From the NCBI GenBank assembly GCA_001599815.1, contig BCIA01000001.1, forward strand, positions 186,001 to 250,000: a stretch of 64,000 bases of DNA, in the 5' to 3' direction. How positions within the stretch are numbered: the stretch's first letter is position 1; each line of letters begins with the position of its first letter. The DNA comes from Furcasterigmium furcatum (lineage: Eukaryota; Ascomycota; Sordariomycetes; Glomerellales; Plectosphaerellaceae). The translations under genes were made by a program, and so were the position numbers. Of the stretch, positions 55,127-64,000 are shown piece after piece. The notes beneath the pieces were generated by a model. The model saw only the letters and a program-made list of their open reading frames with translations. It did no database searches and was not told the origin of the DNA.

Positions 55127-57206
55127 TTAGTTCAGCTTCTCAAAGGTGACATTCATCTCCTGCACAGACGAGGCCTCCTCACCAGCCAGCAGAGCAGTGA
55201 GGCCGATCTCATGGCTGATCTCGTCCATGCGTTCGTTGTCAGCCGCCGCAGTGCCCGGTGAGCCGAAGATTGTGTCCTGTTCGTGTGTTCGGAGTCAGCC
55301 ATGTTCACCGAGTGGGTTCTAGTAGCACGTACCATTTCCTCGAGGGAGAGACGCTTCGTCTCAGGCACGTAGAACCAGATAAACGCCGCACCGATGTACG
55401 TCAGGACACCGAAGAGAATATAGGTGTTGAAGGTGATATGTTCCAGCAAGTCGGGGGTGACCTGTCCAACACTGTCAAGGGTTAGGAATGGCTCGGCAGG
55501 AGCATTTGCTGTCACTATTGAGAACTTACATGAAGTTGTTCCTATGGCATTTTCTGTCAACTGCTAATCACTCCAGAAACAGGCAGGGTCAACTTACATC
55601 CAGTTGCTGGACGCTCCCAGAGCGACACCATAAGGCCGCGTGCTCAGTGGCCACACCTCGGCAATGATGATCCAGCCGCATGGGCCCCAGGAGTAGCCAA
55701 AGTGCACGACGAACAGCCAAACCATGCACACGGCGGCCCAACCTGCGGCCTGGTCCTCGGCGAATCGACCGATGTTCTTAGCTAAAATGACGGCCACGAT
55801 GATATGGCACGTCGCCATGCCGATAGCACCAATGGTCAACACGGGCTTGCGCCCTGCCCTGTCGATCCATAGCACCGCCGGGATTGTCGCGATGAACATG
55901 ACCACGCCGACCACACCTGTCGCCAGGAGGCTCGTCTCGGTCGCGCTGAGACCCAGCTGCTGGAAGATTTGCGGAGCGTAGTATAGAATGGCATTGATGC
56001 CACTCCACTGCTGGAAGAACATGGTCACGGTCGCGACGATGACGCGGCGGAACATGGCCATGGAGGCGAAGAGGGCCTTGATGGAGATGAACTGAAGCTT
56101 GAAGGTGTTCCAGGCGGTCTGATCCTGCAAGTGGGGGAACCGCTCGGCGACGCTACGCTTCTCAAAGAGAGACTGGGCCTTGATCTCTAGAAGCTCGAGT
56201 TTGATGAGCTCGTGATCGGCGGGGAGGCCGCGCAGCTGGCAGAGGACGGTTTGGGCTTCGACCTCGCGGCTGTGGTGGACGAGCCAGCGCGGGGAGAAGG
56301 GCATCCAGATCATTCCGACGAAGAGAATGACGGCGGGGCCAATTTGGAGGGAGATGGGAACAAGCCATGCAGCATCGGATTGCGTTTCGACGGTTGTGCC
56401 GCCGATGAAGTTGCATCCGCTGTTGGGCACGGGGTGTTAGCTGGGGACACCGACGGCGAAGGACGAGGCATACTAGTTGATCCAGAAACCGATCATAATA
56501 CCAAAGGTAATAGCAAGTTGCTGCAAGGCAACTAGAGCACCTCTGACCTCACTAGGGGGCTCATATCAATATCATAGTCGTGTCCGGGCGGCGGGTAGTG
56601 CTTACGGAGGAGCGCATTCGGAGTTATATAAGGGCACAATCATCGACAAGCCGCCAACACCAATGCCGCTGTGAAGGATTAGTCTTGAGCCCAAGTTCCT
56701 TGCTACAACGAGAGCGACATACGTGACGAAACGGCCTGCTAGGATCGCCTCGTGCCCAGCAGTGATGGACGTGATCTGGATGACGACGCCGATGACAAAA
56801 ATGATGGTGACCATCAGGATGCCGTACTTGCGGGAGCAGACCTCGGCAAGAAAGCCGGAAATGACCGCGCCGAACCACGCACCCAGCTCGAGAATGGCAG
56901 TCAGCCAGCCTTTCTGGCTCGACTTTAGGAGGTAACCGTCCATATCTACGCGCCTGGTCAGCAAAATTTCAAGGCGGCCGCACATGCTCAGAGTGACTTA
57001 CGCTTTGCAAAGGATGGCATAGCCAAGATTCCGGAGAACATGGCTTGATTGTACCCGTAGAGAATGCCTCCGATGCATGCAAAGGCGGCGATTCGGAAGA
57101 CTTTCCAGTTCTTCAACAAAGCGCGGGCGCCGCTGGCGCCCATCAGGGCCTGACGCCTCTCTAGGGCGGCATTGTAGGCACCTACGCTGCTGGTGGCACC
57201 ACCCAT
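55127..57206 (-). CDS. MFS sugar transporter (hexose/glycerol-type), contains a microexon
   Basis: Eight exons: 57002-57206, 56723-56945, 56606-56668, 56474-56551, 55598-56419, 55530-55541 (12 nt), 55333-55471, 55127-55276; 563 aa. Sugar-porter marks are present in order: FACIGGILYGYNQAMFSGIL in helix 1, GRFVTGIGVGGLSMIVPLYNSECAPPEVRG, FSPRWLVHH (variant of PESPRWL), QQWSGINAILYYAPQIF, DRAGRKP, GPCGWIIIAEVWPLSTR and PETKRLSLEEM. Introns are 54-58 nt. The 12-nt exon encoding part of MNNFIVG joins exons 5 and 7; skipping it would keep frame but remove four residues of a membrane segment. It imports sugars at the plasma membrane; the substrate cannot be set by motif alone. Confidence 0.92.
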
Positions 57207-58659
57207 GCTAACGTAGTAAAGGGGATGAAGGATGAGTGAGTGCTAGCAAGCAGCTGAATAGGATGGTAGGCTGTGAGTTGTATGACCTGCTGAAGGACTT
57301 CATTCCGTCAAGCTCGAGGAAACAACGAATACTTATACAGTACAGATCCTAGGTGAGATCCCATACATCCAGCCACAAGGAGCTTTGAGAGGATAGAGAT
57401 CCTAGTCAGGCCTTTCGACCACCGACATGGATGGTCGACATGGACGCTGGACATCACCGCCTCGGGCAACCCACGCGAACCAGGGTTTTCTCCAGAGAAC
57501 CCACAGCCACTGTTATTTTAGCCTAAGTGATAGGTAAAGCCTCAATAGTAATGATTTCTATTGCTCAGCGTCGTGTGGTTTGGCGGTCCCCGCCGTCGAC
57601 GACGCCGGGCTTTCGGCCTCATCCCGGAGTTCTCACGGACCTTTCAGCACCCCCCAGAGGACCTCTTGGCCGAGAACCGGGGTCTCGCGTGGCTATTAGC
57701 CTGAATTGTTAGTTGTCCGGTACAAGGTCGGAATGACTAAGTGGACAATAGATCACTGTGTGTTTCGGAAAACTACAGATCTATAATCGCCGAGGAGACT
57801 GAGGACTGCCATGGGGTACCGGTTTTCTCGGCTGCTAGGACTCTTTGGGCACTAGGCTGGTCCAAAGCCGAGACGCGCCTCTCAGGTTCCAATTGCTTTA
57901 CCCGAGTACCTCTCATCGCAATGCCGCATCCCGGGTCACGTCGACCTAGGTCAGCTGCATACGAGCTCAATCCGGACCCAAACCTCATTCGTACTAAACC
58001 CATGCACCCCGGCATCACGAAAAGCTCTGGATGGCCCCGAAGGTGGGGGCTTGATGCCTTGGAATTCCAAGGAGAGTCTCGGTCTCTGTTCTGGGCCGAT
58101 ACTGGCCCAGATCTTTCCCCTGGGGGCCTGGCCTTCTCAACACAGTGGCGCCATACCCCTCGGGAGTGCCACTGGAGACCCTATCTCTGCGTGAGAAAGT
58201 ACAATGGCTTCATTCTCGCTTTTTGACGCGAAGCATCCGGGCTCTCTTCGATCAATACCTGACCACCCTGCCAGGGTGCTGGTCAGCTTCTCAAAGTCCC
58301 TCGAGCCGAGGTCGCCGCAGTAGACCCTTCTCGCGGAACCAAGACGGGTGTATCAGTTCATCCTGCTATTGGCAGTGGTTTTAACGTGGACTGACAAACA
58401 TTTCAACGGCGTTTTGGCGTGGGGGCCTCCGTTCGGCCGGAGACCGGGTGCCTCGAAGACGGAGATGACAGGAATTGCAGCTCCCAGGGGCCACATCTTT
58501 GCCGCTCTTCACTCAGGCATCCATCACCTGTCCCACCAAAGAAAATATCATCAATAAAATCCTGTGACGCCCTGAAATGTCAACGTCATGTCTTACAGTG
58601 CCAATCCTATAAGTAACAACGTGATCCTGTAATATGGTAGGTGTCAGTCTCTCCGACCT
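57207..58659. other. 1.45-kb intergenic region, no gene recognised
   Basis: It lies upstream of the sugar transporter (minus strand) and downstream of the second regulator. A 160-codon plus frame (57741-58226) has no features. Confidence 0.45.
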
Positions 58660-60164
58660 TCAAGACGGAAGGCAATATCCGAGTTCTAGGAGCGGCCACT
58701 CAATCCACGGCAGGTGTTCTTCGTCCAAAATATCTAGGATGCGCCTCATGATATGATCCGGCCATCCCTTCAGCCACCACTGCGTGTTGACCTTCTTGAT
58801 AAAAACCATCAGGTACGCCAGCAGAGCAACTGCCTCCTGAGGCATCGGATCTGCTTGAAGGAGCGGAAGGAAATCTCCGCTCAACTCAAACAGCAGGACG
58901 CTAACATCGCCATCTTCAAGCTGTGGTGTTGCTGCAAAACCAGGTAACAACGTGGGAGGGTCAGTGCCATCTTTGTTGTCCTCGGTTGACGTGTCGACAG
59001 TTAAGCCACGTATCGCCTCCGAGATATAACCCATGGTCGTGGTGTAGATTTTAGTTAAATTTGCGTCAGTGCAGCTTGCTAATAGCAGTGACTGAAGATG
59101 CTGGAAAGGTCCCAAGAGATGAATGTCGTCCCTTGTCGGGTGCCCGTGCCGGAACAGCGTCAGCCATCGAGAACGCCCATAGAGGTAAAGAGGTTTCAGA
59201 AAGCCGGTGTAGAGTTCTACGTCCAAGGATTCAATAAGCGGACGGATTCCCTGAGAAAGGAACAGCCAGACAGGGAAGGCAGGTGATTCCATGACCTGTG
59301 GGCCATTGTGGTCGAAAGGAGAGCCGAAAGCTGCACGGTAACAGATGGCTTAGCAGGCCTTTCGCACTTTGGAGTAGGTAGCGGAGATATGACAGAAAAC
59401 CGTCGATTGTACATACCAAAGAACAAAGTGAAGGTTGTAAAAAGATATAGGTTATCACGGCTTTGCACTGTTACTTGGTTCAGCAGGGGTATGACCAGCT
59501 GAGTGGCTGCATGGTGATGTGTCGCTGCGACTGAGAGGAAATGTTCTCTCTGTTTGGGGCGGAAGTGAGAAAGATGGATCGCCGAAACTGCCAGAATACC
59601 CCTCATGAGATAGGGCTCCTTGAGGGCCCTTGAAATCACGGCACCCCGGAATAGTGCCTGCACACTCTTGTCACCCACTAGAGTGTTGACGGTTAAAGTC
59701 GTGAAATTCGTGATCAAACACAAGTCGGTCATATTGATCGGTGGAGGCGGCTGTGTTGGTGTCATGGCGGATTGGCTGCAAGCGCTCAGATATGCACGAA
59801 AGCTTCCGGTGGCGCCTATCCGGGTTGAGATGCTTTTGTGGACTTGGAGGAGATCGCAGCGGAGGCCGTGACGCTCGCAGTTTCGGCATACTGGCAGGCT
59901 TTCGTTGCACTAAAAGGGGGGGAATCCGACGTTCGTCAGCAACAGACCTTCAACACAATCCCTTGAACCCTCTTGAGGAGCTTCAGTCTTTGCTACCTTG
60001 ATCTTCCTTGTCTTGCAAGCGCGACAACCGGTCTTGGAGTTCTGTCGTCTTGAGGGTGGTGACTGGCTCGGAGTTCCAAGGCTTGATGGCAGGCCCTCGT
60101 TGTCGACGGCTGAATGCGAAGCGACTGCATCCGCAGATGAGCAGGAGTCGTCAGCGTGGGCCAT
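58660..60164 (-). CDS. Zn2Cys6 transcription factor (Upc2-like group)
   Basis: Three exons: 59997-60164, 59417-59909, 58660-59330; 443 aa from MAHADDSCSSADAV. The zinc cluster straddles intron 1: C47, C50 (GCRACKTRKIK) in exon 1, and C57, C64, C67, C74 (CNESLPVCRNCERHGLRC) in exon 2, so the 87-nt intron is certain. The regulatory domain follows the short C6-factor plan seen in Upc2/sterol-uptake-like proteins (LMRGILAVSAIHLSHFRP; LYLFTTFTLFFAFGSPF; VWLFLSQGIRPLIES). The true start may be further upstream (60242 or an extra 5' exon). The nearby sugar transporter and GH43 gene suggest, but do not prove, its targets. Confidence 0.85.
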
Positions 60165-61228
60165 GTTTCGTTGAATCTCAGGCGAGACTGGGGTGGCGTT
60201 GAGGAGCTGGGACGTCGCGTTGATCGGCTTCGTGATATACACCTACCGGTTTTTTCGGCAGACGTCGGCTTTCTCGGGTCCTCATGACCCCATGTCGCAG
60301 TCTTCGGGCGTTCCCCAGGGGCTAAGGGTTGAGGCTGAATAAAGAGGGGGCGGGGAAGTGAAATATAGGCAGACATCCGAGTTGGGGCGCGGGGAAATAT
60401 TGAGGCTGACGCCGGCCCAACACCTTGTCTCCAGTCAGTCGAAGCTCCGGTTCAAAAGGTATCTATCGTTAAAGATCAGGCCCCTGATCTAGCAGTCTAC
60501 CGGCTGAATTTTGATTGGAACGCTTCAAAAAGGGAGGAAACGGGCCGACTGTCAGGAGGACGTGTTGAGTGATGAGTCTGCCCCCTCTGCACCGTAAACG
60601 GACTCGAGAGAGGCCGATAGTAAGTCTGTGGCTATCCTCGTCCCCTAAGAATGACGGACAGGTCTCTAAACCCACCGTAGGAGCTACTCACAGACATCGG
60701 ATATCCCTAGCATGGGAAGAACCTCGGGTTGGCTCGGTTTGATTTCTGTTTCTTCGTTTACGGCTTCGGGTTCTGTACGAGCTTGGCACTGCTCTTCTAG
60801 GCCGTCTAAGTCTGCTCCTGATTCAGGCCGTTTGCCCATGTCCCAACGACGGGCGAGTGCTCATGATCCATGTTACTCGTGTACACCATAACAACTGAAC
60901 TACCCGGGGTTGTCGAGCCCTGGTTACTCAACAGAGCGGGCGCAGAGGAAGAGCCCCATCTGGTATTGGCCATGTCTGACCGACGGTTTGGTGTGAATTT
61001 ACCAAATTATCAGAAAGACCCCTACAAATACGGTAGGTAGGTTGACAGATCGTGTGTGTCACTGCGTCATCGTAGGTCTTGATAAGGGACGGAGGGTTTA
61101 GAGGATCCCCAGCGTCTGCTTAAGGCATCACCGGGTCCCAGGTTCACTAGCCTAAGTTCTCTGTCAAGCCAAGGGTATCCCCACACGTTGAACCTAAAGG
61201 AAGCCCAAGGTCCTGTGTTCCGCCTGGC
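60165..61228. other. Intergenic region between the regulator and GH43 gene
   Basis: About 1.06 kb. It may include extra 5' exon sequence of the regulator (open minus frame to 60376). Otherwise nothing was recognised. Confidence 0.4.
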
Positions 61229-63051
61229 TTAGTCTCTCTTGGTGCGGGTGAACTCCACATCCTCGTCTCCGATCTTCTGTGCCAGGAGCGTGTATTTCCA
61301 CCGACTCAGGTATGCGGGGGTCGTCCCCTGCCCCCCATTGCTAGTAGCGAAGGCGCCGATGAGAGTACCTGAAAGGCTTGGTCAGTCCTGGATGCCCCTT
61401 GAACGAGGAGCGGGGGCGTTCTCGTACCTGTGAATGGGCCGCTTCCTCCGCTGACAATTGTGGCGCTTGCTCGCCCGAGCTCGATCGTGCGTCCGGGCTT
61501 CTTGGTCGAGGAGGCCGAGAAGGTGAATGTCTTGTCGTCTGGCGTCGACACAATGAGGCGGATCGGCCGGCAAAGCCAATCCCGGGGGATGGAAACTACC
61601 TTTGTCTCCGGGGCCACGATGCCCGGTTTTCCCGATGCCTCGACTCTGAACCTGAAATGTGGGAGGAGCTTGCCAGACGAGGAGGGGAGGTGGATGATGC
61701 TCAGGTCAATGTGCTGCTGCTGGGTCAGGAAGACAGACACGCCCGCCTCCTCCCCTTGAGCGGTCGGCAGGAACGAGACGTCGACGCTGTACTCGAAGAG
61801 TGTGCTTGTTTGCTTGCGAGAAATGAACGCCAGCCCGTCTTTCGAAGGATCGAAGTCTTCCCCTCCTGAAAGGCCGAACCTGGACGGGATGATCCGCAGC
61901 GTTCGGGGGTACCCCGGTGGCGAGGCTTGGAAGACACTGGGGTCTTGTGGCCTCCAGGTCAGGAAGTTGGCCGGGATGCCAGACGAAAAGTCGACGTCGT
62001 CCGGGTCATCAACAAACGGGCCAGATCCCGGTACCTCCCGGGTCCTGGGGGGTAGGGGACCGCTCATGCGACCCCTGACCTGCTCCAACACCGGCCACTC
62101 CGACTCCTCCCACTTGAACGGGAAGAGTACTGCCTCCCGTCCCATGGGGTAGACTTCCCATTCGGGACCCGAGCGTGTCGCGAGCGCCACTCCCCACCAG
62201 TTCCCGAGACCGTCCTGGAAGAAATCGGCATGTCCCACAGTCTGGAAGTACTCGTTGGTCTTCCTGTTCGTCAGGATGGGGTTGTTTGAGTAGCTCTCGT
62301 ATGGACCCGTCACGCTGGTTGAACGGGCAATGGTCGCTACATGGTCGAGCTCGGTGCCCCCCTCGGCAACCACAAGGTAATAGAAGCCATCCTTCTTGTA
62401 AATATGGGGTGCCTCGACATTTCGGCCACCAGTACCGTTCCAGATGTTGATCTCGGGTCCGGCCGCACCGTCCATGAGGTTAACTTGAACCAACAATATG
62501 CCAGCGAGCCCTGCATAGGACATGTATGCTTGACCGTCGTCATCCCAAAAGATGTCCGGATCGAGTCCCGTACCGGGTTTGACGACCGTAGCATTGCTCC
62601 AGGCGGCCGAGTCATACGGGTCGGAGGTTGTGTGTATCGCAATCTCGACAATGGGCCAATCTCCGGGGGCAGTATTGAAAAACGAGGCCGTCACGTAGAA
62701 GAGGCCGTCGCGGAACCTCAGAGTCGGAGCGTAGGGGCCATCTTGCTGCGCATATCCCGGAGCGGTCCTTTGGGGGATTTGTTCTGGCCGGGTGAGGGCA
62801 TGGCTGACGAGCCGCCAGTTGACGAGGTCCTTGCTGGCGTAGATCGGGAGGCCTGGGAAGGCCAAGAAGGAAGATACAGAGCAGAAAAACGTGTTGTCCC
62901 ATTCCTCGACGAATACGCAGCTTGGATCGGAGTGCCATCCAGGCAAAACTGGGTTCGTGTACTCCGATAGCGCGGACGAGCTGGCCCCGGCAAACCCAAG
63001 GACGAGGGCAGCCAAGAGGGCAAAGAAGGACGAGGGAGAGGCTGCAAACAT
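61229..63051 (-). CDS. Secreted GH43 glycosidase (beta-xylosidase/arabinofuranosidase type)
   Basis: Two exons: 61428-63051 and 61229-61368 (59-nt intron); 587 aa from MFAASPSSFFALLAALVLGF, a clear signal peptide. An in-frame ATG at 63093 would add 14 residues ahead of it. The five-bladed propeller catalytic triad is visible: general base D42 (GWHSDPSC), pKa-setting D164 (GLDPDIFWDDDG) and general acid E213 (VEAPHIYKKDG). From about residue 370 a second domain rich in beta strands (FLTWRPQDPSVFQASPPGYP ... LFEYSVDVSFLP) is the concanavalin-like GH43 C-terminal domain. Such enzymes remove xylose or arabinose from hemicellulose outside the cell. Exact linkage specificity is not readable. Confidence 0.92.
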
Positions 63052-63814
63052 GGTGGGCCACAATAAATGGCAAGGAACGATGTTCTTTCTCAATGTCGAT
63101 GAGGGCAGACAGTCTTCGCGTTCACCTTGAGGTTATAGCGTACCCTTTTATAATCTCAATAGTAACTCCTTCAAGCTCCGGCATGGCAGAATCCCTCATT
63201 GAATGAAATGATGTGCCCCTCCGGTCCCGCAACTATCTACGCGTCGAGTGAGTCCTGGCCATGCCATGAGGTCCCTCGGGCCCTGTTCTTTAGAATTGAG
63301 GCTTTCTTACTTAGCCGGACTAGTTCGAGCTCATCAGGAGACCAGCACCAGGCGGCGCTTCCCAAGGGGCCGGTTCACGACGCTTCCCCAGTCTGCCAAG
63401 CCAATTTTTGCAAGTAGCCGGAGCCATACGGCCGAGTCTTAGCACGACTGCAAACTTCTCCATAACTTAACTACCCCGGTCGAGACCTTGAACGGCTAGA
63501 TTTTCCTGGAGAAAGCCTGGCAGAACAAATAGCCTAATTTAAGGGAGCGCCGGCTTGACATGTATCCCTGCAGGCGCGCGGTCCGAATACTCTGTGGCCT
63601 CCAGGCTTGGATGCTCCGAGCAATGCGCCGAATATGCAAGCTAGAATCTCTTGCTGCTGTTTTCGAGTGTCATGCATTTCGAGAAGGGTCATCTGTCGAC
63701 GAACTGAGGGTCTGCTGGTGCTTAAAAGATTGGGCATCGACCTTGCAGTTTCCTCTCATCCCTCGGGTTGAAGCATGGTTATCGAATCTGCCCGCGAGAC
63801 ACCACCCACTCGCC
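63052..63814. promoter_or_regulatory. Divergent promoter region between GH43 and a second secreted protein
   Basis: About 760 nt between divergent start codons, a layout that would allow shared regulation. Apart from the GH43-side TATA box no specific site was recognised. Confidence 0.45.
63145..63152 (-). promoter_or_regulatory. TATA box for the GH43 gene
   Basis: TATAAAAG on the minus strand, about 94 nt before the chosen start (63051) and 52 nt before the alternative 63093. Confidence 0.5.
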
Positions 63815-64000
63815 ATGCCCTCTTTCGCCTCTTTTTGCCGCTCTGGCCTGCTCCTCGCGTCAGCTGCCACTGCCCAGCTACATTGGTATGGTGAACGAGA
63901 TCCTAACGCATTCACCTACGTCCAGCCCTTGAATACCACAATTCTAGGCCAATATGGGCATTCCGAGGCTGTGTACCCCTCACGTACGGTTCCCTGTCCT
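63815..64000 (+). CDS. 5' end of a secreted protein (partial)
   Basis: Frame open from ATG at 63815 to the window edge (62 codons). The N-terminus MPSFASFCRSGLLLASAATA is a signal peptide with a likely cut before QLHWYGERDP. The next residues (PNAFTYVQPLNTTILGQYGH) include an NTT glycosylation sequon. The family cannot be named from this fragment. Its divergent pairing with GH43 makes a secreted carbohydrate-active enzyme plausible, as inference. Confidence 0.6.
   Translation, partial: MPSFASFCRSGLLLASAATAQLHWYGERDPNAFTYVQPLNTTILGQYGHSEAVYPSRTVPCP

Noticed and set aside
1..64000. CRISPR arrays, rRNA genes or intact transposons
   Set aside because: None seen. The organism is eukaryotic, and no terminal repeats, reverse transcriptase or transposase motifs were found in any frame.

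Overview
The window is nuclear DNA of a filamentous ascomycete (Pezizomycotina, most likely a Sordariomycete). The evidence is many short spliceosomal introns (about 47-96 nt) with GT...AG ends and CTAAC/CTGAC-type branch sites, two Zn2Cys6 regulators, a fungal-type ENA ATPase, MATE/MFS/Dal5-type transporters, a secreted GH43 enzyme and a pappalysin-like protease. I rebuilt splice sites by hand on both strands; spans run from start codon to stop codon and the exons are listed in each entry.

Layout. 1-10.8 kb is conserved housekeeping: the 5' end of an unidentified gene, UTP5 (rRNA processing), a tRNA-like element, MGS1/WRNIP1 (replication-fork ATPase with a UBZ finger), ISA1 (mitochondrial Fe-S assembly) and an ARMH3/DUF1741 protein. 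11.7-19.7 kb looks like a small accessory cluster: a Zn2Cys6 regulator, an agmatinase with a signal peptide, a MATE exporter divergent from it, and a DHA1/HOL1-type MFS transporter. 20.8-22.8 kb holds a large conserved-looking protein of unknown function. About 4.3 kb to its right (22.8-27.1 kb) has no recognisable gene.

27.1-39 kb holds a short-chain dehydrogenase, an ENA Na+/K+ efflux ATPase, an NADPH-dependent FMN reductase and a membrane-anchored sulfatase-fold protein. 39.4-43.4 kb is a more lineage-specific stretch: an eight-exon orphan membrane-anchored protein with a Gln/Glu/Lys-rich tail, then a secreted M43 metalloprotease. 44.6-49.8 kb carries four genes in the same direction (Dal5-type anion permease, GFA/CENP-V protein, Dabb barrel protein, HpcH/HpaI aldolase) that could form a catabolic module. 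An orphan Cys/His-rich protein follows. 52.3-54.4 kb is a secreted or membrane kelch protein, bracketed by a 34-nt direct repeat.

55.1-64 kb is plausibly concerned with plant polysaccharide or sugar use: a sugar transporter containing a 12-nt microexon, a Zn2Cys6 regulator, a secreted GH43 glycosidase and, divergent from it, the 5' end of a second secreted protein cut by the window edge.

Limits: no alignments or searches were run. Family calls come from motifs read directly, and functional links between neighbours are inference.
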